Shown: positions 45,295 to 54,065 of the stretch, in pieces | How positions within the stretch are numbered: the stretch's first letter is position 1 | Layout of the letters: each line of letters starts with the position of its first letter | Source: Anaerolineae bacterium | GTDB taxonomy: Bacteria > Chloroflexota > Anaerolineae > Promineifilales > Promineifilaceae | DNA: 64,000 bases | Direction: 5' to 3' | Assembly (NCBI GenBank): GCA_028277515.1 | Contig: JANQGC010000234.1 | Span: 1-64,000, forward strand | Position numbers and translations under genes: made by a program | The notes under the pieces: model-generated | Seen by the model: the letters and a program-made list of their open reading frames with translations, nothing else | Told to the model about the DNA's origin: nothing | Databases searched by the model: none

Positions 45295-45720
45295 ATGTTT
45301 TTAGGCGAATACACACACTCCATCGACAATAAGGGTCGGCTTACAGTGCCAGCGAAATTCCGCGGGGAGCTTGCTGCCGGCCTGGTTGTCACTCGTGGCT
45401 TTGACGCCAACTTGATGGTCTTCACTTTGGCCGGATGGCAGGAATTAGCCGATAAAATCGCCGAAAAACCGTTGACAGATCCGAGTACACGTGCCTTTAG
45501 ACGACGCGTTTTTTCAGGCGCGATTGACCTGGAACCTGACCGGCAAGGTCGAATTCTGCTGCCGGCTAATCTCCGGCATTTTGCAAAGTTGGAAAATGAG
45601 GCTGTCATCATCGGTATGTACAGTTACCTGGAAATTTGGAATGTTGATGCCTGGGAACCCGTGCGGGACGATATTGAGAATAGTGATGAAATTGAAAGGT
45701 GGGAAAACCTGGGTATTTGA
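45295..45720 (+). CDS. mraZ: Transcriptional regulator MraZ
   Basis: 141 aa with two AbrB-like half-repeats: FLGEYTHSIDNKGRLTVPAKFR at the start and a second starting FSGAIDLEPDRQGRILLPANLR. MraZ forms ring oligomers that bind TGGGN repeats ahead of its own gene and represses or modulates dcw. First gene of the dcw cluster. No clear ribosome site; the leader may be short. Confidence 0.96.
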   Translation: MFLGEYTHSIDNKGRLTVPAKFRGELAAGLVVTRGFDANLMVFTLAGWQELADKIAEKPLTDPSTRAFRRRVFSGAIDLEPDRQGRILLPANLRHFAKLENEAVIIGMYSYLEIWNVDAWEPVRDDIENSDEIERWENLGI

Positions 45721-45778
45721 TCATTAACAACAAACCTGTTTTTTAACAAAGTATCCTTATCCGGCCTATTATAGCCAT

Positions 45779-46702
45779 ATGGACGACGAGATTATCCACA
45801 TTCCAGTCCTATTTGAGCAAGTAATACAACTATTACAACCTCAGCCAAAAGGACTTTACATTGATGGAACTTTAGGGACCGGAGGACATGCTTTAGGGAT
45901 TTTAGAAGCGTCAGCACCGGATGGACGCATTCTGGTCTTTGACAGAGATATTGAAGCAATAAAGTTTTCTCAGGAAAGGCTGGCTGATTATGAACCGAGG
46001 ATTACTTACCAACATGCCAGCTATGCTGATATGGGCCAACTGGCCCCGATTTCCGGTTTTGATCAAGTAAATGGCATCTTGCTGGATCTGGGTTTGTCAT
46101 CAAGACAATTAGCGAATGGAGAACGCGGCTTTTCATTTCAAAAAGAAGGACCCCTGGACATGCGATTTGATCGAACATTTGGTGAAACGGCCGCGGATAT
46201 TGTTAATCGTTCACCTGAGTCTGAACTAGTTGAGATCTTTCGTCATTATGGTGAGGTTCGCGACAGCCGCCATTTAGCAAGGTTAATCATCGCCAACCGG
46301 CCTTTGGAAACGACCCGGCAGCTTGCCGAGTTGATCGAAAAAAACACAAAAAGAAAAACTCGTATTCATCCCGCGACGCAGCTTTTTCAGGCGCTGCGAA
46401 TTGAAGTGAATCGCGAATTGGAGGCACTTCAGCGCGGCTTACAATCAGCTATCAAATTGCTCAAGCCAGGCGGCCGTTTAGCTGTCATCAGCTTTCATTC
46501 ATTGGAAGATCGGTTTGTGAAAAATTATTTTAGAGATCTATCGAGGGATTGTGTTTGTCCTCCCCAGCAGCCGGTCTGCACCTGTGACAAGCAGACGATT
46601 ATAAAGTTAATTACGAGGAAAGCAGTAAAGGCTACAACAGAAGAAACAGCTTTTAACCCGCGAAGCCGCAGCGCTCGGCTGCGAGTCGCTGAGAGAATTT
46701 AG
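45779..46702 (+). CDS. rsmH: 16S rRNA (cytosine1402-N4)-methyltransferase RsmH (MraW)
   Basis: 307 aa. Motifs HIPVLFEQVIQLL, the SAM loop DGTLGTGGHALGIL, DLGLSSRQLANGERGFSF, DMRFDRTFG, PATQLFQALRIEVNRELE and AVISFHSLEDRFVKNYF are all present; C-terminal CPPQQPVCTC cysteines resemble those of the family. It methylates the decoding centre. 58 nt after mraZ, standard second gene of dcw. Confidence 0.97.
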   Translation: MDDEIIHIPVLFEQVIQLLQPQPKGLYIDGTLGTGGHALGILEASAPDGRILVFDRDIEAIKFSQERLADYEPRITYQHASYADMGQLAPISGFDQVNGILLDLGLSSRQLANGERGFSFQKEGPLDMRFDRTFGETAADIVNRSPESELVEIFRHYGEVRDSRHLARLIIANRPLETTRQLAELIEKNTKRKTRIHPATQLFQALRIEVNRELEALQRGLQSAIKLLKPGGRLAVISFHSLEDRFVKNYFRDLSRDCVCPPQQPVCTCDKQTIIKLITRKAVKATTEETAFNPRSRSARLRVAERI

Positions 46703-46710
46703 TGAAGTGA

Positions 46711-46779
46711 TGTGACAGTCACTTTAGTCATTATTCAAGTGGCAATATGCGTCATAAAGTGACTGTCACTTGCTAAGGA
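46711..46779. repeat. 69-bp inverted-repeat element, copy B
   Basis: Begins TGTGACAGTCACTTT and ends AAAGTGACTGTCACTTG. Near-identical to copy A at 38786-38854. It lies inside the dcw cluster, between rsmH and the FtsL-like gene, so it is transcribed with the operon unless it carries a promoter. Confidence 0.8.
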
Positions 46780-46844
46780 TATTTACGAACAAATCGGTTA
46801 AACAAGGAATCAGAAGTTACCTGGCTTAGGATAAAGAAAGGCGA

Positions 46845-47342
46845 ATGGTTCAAGAGCAGATACAACGTTCAATGTCAAATTCATCCCGTCAGACCCGCGA
46901 GATCACCCGCAAGTTGCGCAAACTGACAGAAGTACAAGCGGCCGTAGGATGGGGTCTCATTTTGCTTGTGATGGCTCTTCTAGGCGTTATCTACTTAAAC
47001 CAGAGCAGTAAAATTGCTGCCGTCGGCCGCCAGGTTCAAGAACTGCGCGCAGAAATCAACACTGTTCAAAGAGAAAATTCAGAGATTGAACGAGAAATCG
47101 CCGAAGCACAATCTTTATCCAGAATACAAGAAGAAGCAGAAAAGCTGGGATTTGTTCGAGCCGAATCAATATATGTTGAATATCTGGTCATTCCTCCCTT
47201 TACAACAATGACAGATAGCTCAGAAGAAAGGCAAATTAAAAATCAGACAGATGCGCCGCCATTAGAGTCCTTCCAAGATGCTCTACTCCTGACGGTGAAA
47301 TCTGCGATTAATGATTTAATGGAAGGAGAATCTGGTGAATAA
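46845..47342 (+). CDS. ftsL: FtsL/DivIC-like cell-division protein
   Basis: 165 aa bitopic protein: cytosolic basic N-terminus, one helix (~34-52, WGLILLVMALLGVIYL), then an ~50-residue coiled coil with a leucine/isoleucine pattern and a short external C-terminal part. Sequence is poorly conserved as always for FtsL; identity rests on topology and on position between rsmH and ftsI. It would hold the FtsQ-FtsB-FtsL bridge at the septum. Overlaps ftsI by 8 nt. Confidence 0.82.
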   Translation: MVQEQIQRSMSNSSRQTREITRKLRKLTEVQAAVGWGLILLVMALLGVIYLNQSSKIAAVGRQVQELRAEINTVQRENSEIEREIAEAQSLSRIQEEAEKLGFVRAESIYVEYLVIPPFTTMTDSSEERQIKNQTDAPPLESFQDALLLTVKSAINDLMEGESGE

Positions 47343-49029
47343 CGAGCAAAAGCGGAGACTATGGATTGTAGCGGTAGGTATGATCTTATTCACCATCATC
47401 CTGGTTGCTCGCCTGGTTCGTTTTCAAATATTACAAGGCGAAGAACTGGCCGATAATGCCCCAGGGGTCTATCCAATCGTCGAGAAACCTATCCGCGGCA
47501 TGATCTTCGACCGCAATGGCGCACCGCTTGCCGCCAATGGTGCTGATTATCAAATCGGCGCATCACCGGATATGGTTATCGAGCCTCAAGAACTCGCTTC
47601 GTCTCTGGCACCGATCTTACAAGATGCGCAGGTTTATCAACTAAAAGCGAGGCTACAATCTAATCGGCCATATGTGGTCATTGCCGGACGTGTATCGCAA
47701 GAAATTGCCGAAAGTATTCGAGAAATACCCTATGATGGATTACAAATAGAACCGCTTCCCCGGCGATTTTATCCACAAGGTGAATTGCTGAGTTATACGC
47801 TTGGCTATGTAGATTTGGATGGCAACGGCCGAACTGGTATTGAAGGGTATTATAATCGTGAGTTGGCCGGCGTGGCTGCCCAGCGCCTCGAATCCGTCTC
47901 ACCGCTTATTCCACCGGAAGAGGCAAACCCGAATAAAGGAGCCGATCTCGTCTTGACCATTGATCGCACCGTTCAGTTCCTGGTTGAAGAACATCTACGA
48001 AGTGCGCTCGAAAATTATGGTGCGGTTAGTGGTGAGATTATTGTCATGGATCCTAAAACTGGAGCCATTCTCGCCATGGCCAGCGAGCCTAATTTTGATC
48101 CCTATTACTATTACAAAATCGATTCTGAGCAACTGCAAAACCCAATCGTTAGTAAACAGTTTGAACCCGGCTCGGTCATTAAACTGATCACTATGGCCTC
48201 AGCATTAGATGCGGGAATTGTAACGCCTGAAAGCACCTATGTGGACACCGGTGAGCTATATGTAGGTGGGCACAAAACCGTTAATTGGGATCGTCAGGCC
48301 CATGGGGTTGTCGACATGACAACCCTGCTTGGCCAATCACTCAATGTTGGCGCTGCAACACTGGCCCAATGGATGGGCACAGATACGTTTTATGATTACT
48401 TGCAAAGTTTTGGATTTGGCCACCCGACCGGCATTGACATCTTATCTGAAGCTGGCGGACTTATGCCCCTACCAGGTGATCCGCTTTGGGAAGAATCCTT
48501 TTTAGCCACTAATTCATATGGTCAAAGTTTGGCCATAACCCCGCTACAAATGGTGACTGCTATTTCAGCTTTAGCCAATGATGGGGTGATGATGCAGCCC
48601 TATGTGGTTCAAGAAATCCATCGCAACGGCAGCGTTTTTGTCCACAAGCCAAACCCGTTGAGCCAGCCAGTAAGTAAGGAGGCCGCCGAGCAAGTCACAG
48701 CAATGGCTACAATAGCTTTGAACCGCGCCATCCCTCAAGCCGTTGTTCCCGGTTACACGGTTGCCGGGAAAACAGGAACTGCCCAAATTGCTGAGAACGG
48801 AATTTATCTTCCTGATGCGGTCATTGGTACTTTTGCCGGCTATATACCCGCTGATGATCCGGAAATTGTTGTCTATGTGAAACTTGATCGGCCGGATATT
48901 CCCTGGGGATCACAAACGGCCGCACCTACTTTTTCTGCGTTGGCCAGAGAGTTGGTCGTTTTATTGGATATTCCCCCCGATTCTGTTCGTTTTGATGGTG
49001 ATTTATTGGCCGCAAGGGGACCTGATTAA
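47335..49029 (+). CDS. ftsI: Septal peptidoglycan transpeptidase FtsI (class B PBP)
   Basis: 564 aa. N-terminal membrane anchor (~9-26), PBP dimer domain (IRGMIFDRNGAPLA, GRTGIEGYYNREL), and the transpeptidase domain with SxxK (Ser280-Val-Ile-Lys283), SLN (335-337) and KTG (479-481). It cross-links septal peptidoglycan with FtsW. No PASTA domains are seen. GTG start at 47335 inside ftsL. C-terminus is short of the PASTA-bearing forms. Confidence 0.96.
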   Translation: MNNEQKRRLWIVAVGMILFTIILVARLVRFQILQGEELADNAPGVYPIVEKPIRGMIFDRNGAPLAANGADYQIGASPDMVIEPQELASSLAPILQDAQVYQLKARLQSNRPYVVIAGRVSQEIAESIREIPYDGLQIEPLPRRFYPQGELLSYTLGYVDLDGNGRTGIEGYYNRELAGVAAQRLESVSPLIPPEEANPNKGADLVLTIDRTVQFLVEEHLRSALENYGAVSGEIIVMDPKTGAILAMASEPNFDPYYYYKIDSEQLQNPIVSKQFEPGSVIKLITMASALDAGIVTPESTYVDTGELYVGGHKTVNWDRQAHGVVDMTTLLGQSLNVGAATLAQWMGTDTFYDYLQSFGFGHPTGIDILSEAGGLMPLPGDPLWEESFLATNSYGQSLAITPLQMVTAISALANDGVMMQPYVVQEIHRNGSVFVHKPNPLSQPVSKEAAEQVTAMATIALNRAIPQAVVPGYTVAGKTGTAQIAENGIYLPDAVIGTFAGYIPADDPEIVVYVKLDRPDIPWGSQTAAPTFSALARELVVLLDIPPDSVRFDGDLLAARGPD

Positions 49030-49030
49030 A

Positions 49031-50458
49031 ATGAGCGCCCCTACCCTAGGGCACTTTTGGCAGGCCCTGTCTCCTTATTCAGCAACCGGCGATGAGCCGG
49101 CTTTGTCATCTGTCGTCGTTGACAGCCGGGAAGCTGAGCAAGGTTCTTTGTTTGTAGCCCTGGTTGGAGAGAGGGTTGATGGCCACACCTTCGTTCAAGA
49201 TGCCTTTGCTAGAGGCGCGATTGCTGCCATAGTTGAACAACCGGCCGATTATGGATGTGTCGCGATAGATCTTCGAGATAAACGTACATTCGATATTACC
49301 AGTTGGGACGGGTCCCTGCCACTCTGCCTCCTGGTAAATGATAGCGTTGAAGCATTACATAAAGCTGCAAAATTGTGGCGAGAGAAGTTTGATGTACGGG
49401 TGATTGGTATCACGGGTAGTGTAGGAAAATCATCAACCAAAGAATTAACATCAAATGTTTTATCTCAACGATTTAACACATTCAAATCACCGGGCAATCG
49501 CAACAGCGTGCTTGGCTTGCCACCGGCACTATTTGATTTGAATGAAGCGCATGAACGAGCTGTTTTGGAAATGGGTATGTACACGCCAGGAGAAATCGCT
49601 CGTCTATGTGAGATAACAGAGCCTTCCGTTGGCGTTGTGACCATGATCGGACCTGTCCATTTAGAACGGGCCGGCTCAATGGAAGCGATTGTGGCTGCTA
49701 AACGTGAGTTAGTTGAAGCGCTGCCTGGTGATGGCGTTGCCATATTAAATTGGGATGACCATCGGGTGATAGAAATGGCACAGTATACCAGGGCGCGGAT
49801 TTTCACTTACGGGTTAAATCATGAAGCCGATTTATGGGCTGACCAAATTCGTTCTATGGGGTTAAGCGGCATTCGCTTCACCATTCATCATGGTCGGGAA
49901 GAACTGACGATGAATATTCCGATGCTGGGTCGCCATAGTGTGCATACTGCCCTGCGAGCCACGGCTGTTGGCCTGGTAGAAGATCTTTCCTGGGAAGAGA
50001 TCGTCACCGGCCTGAGTGAAACAAATCTGGCTGAATTTCGTTTGGTCGCCGTTTCCGGTCCTGACCAGTCAGTCATTATTGATGATACTTATAATTCCAG
50101 CCCGGACTCCGCCCTGGCAGCATTAAATCTTTTAGAAGAATTAGAAGGTCGAAAAATAGCGGTGCTTGGCGACATGTTGGAACTAGGGTTGGTCGAAGAA
50201 AAGTCTCATCGACTCATTGGCCGACGAGCGGCCGATGTTGCCCAAATATTAATCGCCATCGGTCCACGCGCGCACATGATTGCTGACGAAGCGAAAAAAG
50301 TAGGAATGGATGAACACCATGTTTATTGGGTAGAGGAAGCTACGGAAGCGACTCCTATTTTAGAGGACATGATTTGTGAAAAAGACGTCATCCTGATCAA
50401 AGGCTCATACGGTATGCGCATGGATCGCATTGTCACTTCATTAGGAAGGGATGTCTAA
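49031..50458 (+). CDS. murF: UDP-MurNAc-tripeptide--D-alanyl-D-alanine ligase MurF
   Basis: 475 aa from ATG 49031, 1 nt after the ftsI stop; the frame stays open upstream inside ftsI but is not used. MurF signatures: VVVDSREAEQGSLFVAL, P-loop GITGSVGKSSTKE, GNRNSVLGLPPALF, EMGMYTPGEIARL, DDTYNSSPDSALAAL, VLGDMLELG. It adds D-Ala-D-Ala to the stem peptide. murE, its usual partner, is missing upstream. Overlaps mraY by 1 nt. Confidence 0.96.
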   Translation: MSAPTLGHFWQALSPYSATGDEPALSSVVVDSREAEQGSLFVALVGERVDGHTFVQDAFARGAIAAIVEQPADYGCVAIDLRDKRTFDITSWDGSLPLCLLVNDSVEALHKAAKLWREKFDVRVIGITGSVGKSSTKELTSNVLSQRFNTFKSPGNRNSVLGLPPALFDLNEAHERAVLEMGMYTPGEIARLCEITEPSVGVVTMIGPVHLERAGSMEAIVAAKRELVEALPGDGVAILNWDDHRVIEMAQYTRARIFTYGLNHEADLWADQIRSMGLSGIRFTIHHGREELTMNIPMLGRHSVHTALRATAVGLVEDLSWEEIVTGLSETNLAEFRLVAVSGPDQSVIIDDTYNSSPDSALAALNLLEELEGRKIAVLGDMLELGLVEEKSHRLIGRRAADVAQILIAIGPRAHMIADEAKKVGMDEHHVYWVEEATEATPILEDMICEKDVILIKGSYGMRMDRIVTSLGRDV

Positions 50459-51444
50459 TGGCATTTGCACTGACGTTGGGCGCTTTCACCTTTGTTATGG
50501 CCAGCATCTGGGGCAGCCCCTTGATTGAGTTGATGCGACGCATGAATTTAGGGGCGCAAATCCGTGTTGACGGACCGGAAACCCACCTGGGTAAGATGGG
50601 CACCCCGGCAATGGGTGGAACCCTTATCGTCGGCTGGGTTATTTTAGTGAGCATTATCGTCAACATTGTGCAAATTGTGCAGGCCCGCGATATTGCTGAA
50701 AGTATTGCCATCCCCCTGGGTGTGATGATCGCCTATTCCATTTTAGGCGGCATTGATGATTATCAAGGATTCCGTTTACGCCCAGGAGAAGGAATGCAAG
50801 CACGTGTCAAAATTTGGTTCCAATTATTAATTGCACTCATCGCCGCCGCCCTTCTCTACTGGTTCGTCAATGATCGACACGGATACATGGCAGTGCCGAC
50901 CGTTCCATTCTTATTTGATATTGGATTGCTTTACTTGCCCCTTGCCGTCATTGTCATTGCCGGTTCGGCCAACGCTGTGAATATTACGGATGGATTGGAT
51001 GGTCTGGCGGGAATCATCGCGGCAACAGCTTTTATGGCTTATGGTGTGATCGCCTTATTGCAAGGCCAGCAGTTTTTAGTGACTTTTTCATTTGTCACCG
51101 TTGGCGCCTGCTTCGCTTTCTTATGGTACAACGCCAAGCCGGCTCAAATGTTTATGGGTGATGTCGGTTCGCAAGCGTTAGGTGGCGCGCTTGGGGTCGT
51201 GGCGCTGATGACCAATCAATGGTTGATTCTGCCAATTATTGCCCTGGTTCCAATCGCCTCAATGTTGTCGACGACCCTCCAGGTGTTGTATTTCAAAGCA
51301 ACGAATGGAAAAAGATTGTTCAAAATGGCCCCACTGCACCATCACTTTGAACTCATCGGATGGAGTGAAACCCAGATTGTTCAGAGATGGTGGTTAGTGG
51401 CTATCTTGTCGGCCATGATTGGCATTTCATTGGCGTTAATCTAG
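50458..51444 (+). CDS. mraY: Phospho-MurNAc-pentapeptide translocase MraY
   Basis: 328-aa polytopic membrane enzyme that makes lipid I on undecaprenyl phosphate. Motifs: KMGTPAMGGTLI near the start, GGIDDYQGFR, NAVNITDGLDGLAG (catalytic-site Asp), AQMFMGDVGSQALGGALG and PLHHHFELIGWSE, in family order. About ten helices. TAATG overlap with murF. Confidence 0.97.
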   Translation: MAFALTLGAFTFVMASIWGSPLIELMRRMNLGAQIRVDGPETHLGKMGTPAMGGTLIVGWVILVSIIVNIVQIVQARDIAESIAIPLGVMIAYSILGGIDDYQGFRLRPGEGMQARVKIWFQLLIALIAAALLYWFVNDRHGYMAVPTVPFLFDIGLLYLPLAVIVIAGSANAVNITDGLDGLAGIIAATAFMAYGVIALLQGQQFLVTFSFVTVGACFAFLWYNAKPAQMFMGDVGSQALGGALGVVALMTNQWLILPIIALVPIASMLSTTLQVLYFKATNGKRLFKMAPLHHHFELIGWSETQIVQRWWLVAILSAMIGISLALI

Positions 51445-51470
51445 TAAGGAATAGGGCAGAATGAGGGTAG

Positions 51471-52874
51471 ATGACTGACTTCGCCGGAAAAAAACTTGTC
51501 ATCCTTGGTCTGGCAAGACAAGGAATTGCGTTGGCTCGCTTTGCCAATCAATCCGGAGCAAGTGTGACGATTTCCGACCTGGGTAGTAGAGATCAATTGA
51601 AACCGGGCATTGAGGAATTAGAAGATTTAGAAATCAATTTCGTATTGAGTGAACATCCGATGAGTTTATTAGAAGGCACAGACATCTTAGCAATCAGCGG
51701 CGGAGTTCCAACGGACATCCCGCTGGTTCAGGCTGCCCGCGCTCAAGGGATCACCATCATAAATGATTCTCAAGAATTTAGCCGGCGATCGCCTGCTTTA
51801 ACCATTGGTATCACCGGATCGGCCGGCAAAACCACAACCACAGCCCTTACCGGAGCTATGGGCAAGGCTTCCGGTCGAGAGACCTGGATTGGTGGCAATA
51901 TTGGCCGCCCGTTAATTTCAGAACTCGACAATATTCACCCCGGCGATCTCGTTGTGCAAGAACTTTCCAGCTTCCAATTAGAAATTTGGCAGCACAGCCC
52001 GCCGATTGCAGCGGTCCTAAATTTAACACCTAACCATTTGGACCGTCATAAGACGATGGAAAATTATCGCCAGGCCAAAGCCAACATATTGCGCTTTCAA
52101 AACGAAAACGACATTGCTGTCTTATCGGCCGATGATCAGGGCGCGATGTCCCTCGCTCCCATTGTGCGCGGCCGGCTGCGACTTTTCAGCATAAAACGTC
52201 CAGTTAACGATGGAGCTTATGTAGAGAAAAATCAAATTTGGTTGAGTAGGTATTCCAAAGCCGCTCTACCTGTCTGCTCTATTGAAGACATCAACTTACG
52301 TGGTGACCATAACCTGCTCAATGTTTGTGCAGCCGTCGCGCTGGCCGACTCGGCCGGCATTTCAATCGCGGCCATGGTTGAAGCCATCAGAAATTTTTAT
52401 GGCGTAGAGCATCGCCTGGAGTTTGTTGACAGGCTCAATGGCGTCACCTTCATCAATGATTCCATCGCAACTGCTCCGGAGCGAGCGATGGCTGCCATCT
52501 ACTCATATGATGAACCACTCATTCTCCTTGCCGGTGGGAAAGATAAGAACATGGAATGGGATGCCTGGGCGCGCTCTGTTCATGAAAACGTTTCAACCAT
52601 CATTTTATTTGGCGATCTGAGCGAACGGCTGGATGAAAAGCTGGCTGAAAATAAACCCGTTAATCGAAAACCTGTAACAATCTTACAAGCCGGAAATTTA
52701 GAAAAGGCTGTAAAAATGGCCGTTCAAACTGCCAAGCCAGGCGATCTCGTTTTATTGTCGCCAGGAGGCACAAGTTATGATGCTTACACCGATTTCGCAG
52801 AACGTGGCCGCCACTTTAGATCGTTAGTCAGAAAACAAAAAGAGATAATTGTACGCAAGTCCAGGAGCAGCTGA
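51471..52874 (+). CDS. murD: UDP-MurNAc-L-alanine--D-glutamate ligase MurD
   Basis: 467 aa. N-terminal UDP-binding domain (KLVILGLARQGIALARF), P-loop GITGSAGKTTTT, ELSSFQLE, NLTPNHLDRHKTMENY, ATP/Mg region NDSIATAPERAMAAI and the C-terminal LLAGGKDKNMEWDAW and SPGGTSYDAYTDFAERG. The usual SPACASFDMF motif reads SPGGTSYDAY, a minor variant seen elsewhere. Stop TGA at 52872-52874, 1 nt before ftsW. Confidence 0.96.
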   Translation: MTDFAGKKLVILGLARQGIALARFANQSGASVTISDLGSRDQLKPGIEELEDLEINFVLSEHPMSLLEGTDILAISGGVPTDIPLVQAARAQGITIINDSQEFSRRSPALTIGITGSAGKTTTTALTGAMGKASGRETWIGGNIGRPLISELDNIHPGDLVVQELSSFQLEIWQHSPPIAAVLNLTPNHLDRHKTMENYRQAKANILRFQNENDIAVLSADDQGAMSLAPIVRGRLRLFSIKRPVNDGAYVEKNQIWLSRYSKAALPVCSIEDINLRGDHNLLNVCAAVALADSAGISIAAMVEAIRNFYGVEHRLEFVDRLNGVTFINDSIATAPERAMAAIYSYDEPLILLAGGKDKNMEWDAWARSVHENVSTIILFGDLSERLDEKLAENKPVNRKPVTILQAGNLEKAVKMAVQTAKPGDLVLLSPGGTSYDAYTDFAERGRHFRSLVRKQKEIIVRKSRSS

Positions 52875-52875
52875 T

Positions 52876-53739
52876 ATGACGACCATGAAAATTCCAAGAA
52901 AGAGTCGCGGACAAATCACGCCCAAACTTAAATTCCACTTTGATTACTGGCTGTTATTAGCCATTGCCGGACTGATCATCATTGGCTTGCTTACGGTTTT
53001 CAGCACCACTTTTGATATCGGTTTGCAATGGAGGGGGGATTCCGGATATTACATCCGCCGCCAATTAGCAGCCTTACTGTTAGGCTTGATTGGGTTCGTG
53101 ATTGTCATGTCCTTTGATTATCACTTTTTTCGTCGATTTTCGGTCATCTTCATTTTAGCTTCATTAGTTGGCATCATCGCCACATTAACCTTTGGTGAAG
53201 CATCTCTTGGCGCTCAACGTGGGCTTTTGGGTGGTTCCTACCAGCCGGCAGAAGTGGCCAAGTTAGCTACCATTTTATACATCTCCCACTGGCTCTCAAG
53301 CAAGGGAGAGCGTATTAAGATGGTAACCTATGGACTGGTCCCATTTTCTTTGATCGTGGGCATTGTATGTGGATTGATTGTTCAAGAGCCGGATTTAAGC
53401 ACCGCCGCATTAATCGCCATGGTCAGCTTTACCTTGTTCTTCATTGCCGGCGCAGATTGGCGTCAATTTCTATTGGCGATCATCATTGGTGGTGCAGTTT
53501 TTGCCCTGCTTGTGGCCTTCTTTCCCCATGCAACCCACCGCTGGGAATTATACCGGCAAGGGTTGAGCAACCCGGCTGAGGCCGGATATCAAATTGAACA
53601 AACGCTTGCCGCCCTGGGACGGGGTGGTTGGTGGGGTGTTGGTCCCGGCAACAGCATCCAGAAATTCGTTCCCTTGCCGGCCGCTCACACAGACGGTGCT
53701 TTTGCAATTCTTGGAGAAGAATTTGGTTTCATCGGATGA
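52876..53739 (+). CDS. ftsW: FtsW peptidoglycan glycosyltransferase, N-terminal part up to an in-frame TGA
   Basis: 287 codons (ATG 52876, GGAG upstream) carry the first ~8 helices of the SEDS glycosyltransferase. FtsW family pattern: WLLLAIAGLIIIGLLTVFSTT, YYIRRQLAAL, GGSYQPAEVAKLATI, VQEPDLSTAALI, and the end GLGRGGWWGVGPGNSIQKF, THTDGAFAILGEEFGFIG; the last motif is where the protein should continue into two more helices. Instead the frame stops at TGA 53737-53739. The remaining FtsW sequence follows in the same frame (next feature), so the stop is a single nonsense codon: real, a sequence error, or read through. TGA is an ordinary stop elsewhere in this window (murD, murG, prs). Confidence 0.88.
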   Translation: MTTMKIPRKSRGQITPKLKFHFDYWLLLAIAGLIIIGLLTVFSTTFDIGLQWRGDSGYYIRRQLAALLLGLIGFVIVMSFDYHFFRRFSVIFILASLVGIIATLTFGEASLGAQRGLLGGSYQPAEVAKLATILYISHWLSSKGERIKMVTYGLVPFSLIVGIVCGLIVQEPDLSTAALIAMVSFTLFFIAGADWRQFLLAIIIGGAVFALLVAFFPHATHRWELYRQGLSNPAEAGYQIEQTLAALGRGGWWGVGPGNSIQKFVPLPAAHTDGAFAILGEEFGFIG

Positions 53740-54051
53740 TTGACTGTCATAGGCATCACGGCTCTTTTAATTTGGCGCGGTTTTCTGGCTGCCTCCAGGG
53801 CCAGGGACGGATATGGCGCTCTATTAGCCATTGGCATTACCTGCTGGCTGGGGTATCAGGCAATGCTGAATATTGCCGTGATCACCGCCGTCATCCCTTT
53901 TACGGGTATTCCCCTTCCTTTTATAAGCTATGGAGGTTCGGCATTTGCAGTATCAATCGTTGGCGCAGGTATTCTGTTGAATATTTCAAGGGACGACAGC
54001 TTAGCCAGGCAGCCCCAGCCCAAAAAATCGAACCGTAGGAATAAGGCATGA
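53740..54051 (+). CDS. ftsW: FtsW, C-terminal part after the in-frame TGA
   Basis: Directly continues in the same frame: LTVIGITALLIWRGFLAASRARDG, then LGYQAMLNIAVITAVIPFTGIPLPFISYGGSAF, the family C-terminal motif with YGGSA, and LLNISRDD. Counting codons, the TGA takes the place of one normal residue between FGFIG and LTV. A TTG directly after the stop could allow restart, giving two separate chains, but the simplest reading is one 391-codon gene. If the stop is real, a cell with this copy alone would lack essential FtsW unless the codon is suppressed or the halves complement. Confidence 0.8.
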   Translation: MTVIGITALLIWRGFLAASRARDGYGALLAIGITCWLGYQAMLNIAVITAVIPFTGIPLPFISYGGSAFAVSIVGAGILLNISRDDSLARQPQPKKSNRRNKA

Positions 54052-54065
54052 GGTTATAGATTCTA

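Noticed and set aside
48884..49030. Upstream extension of murF into ftsI
   Set aside because: The extra residues are a frame-shifted reading of ftsI; ATG 49031 begins the MurF family sequence.
53737..53739. TGA in ftsW as selenocysteine or reassigned codon
   Set aside because: No SECIS-like hairpin is evident right after it, FtsW has no selenocysteine, and TGA ends other genes in this window.
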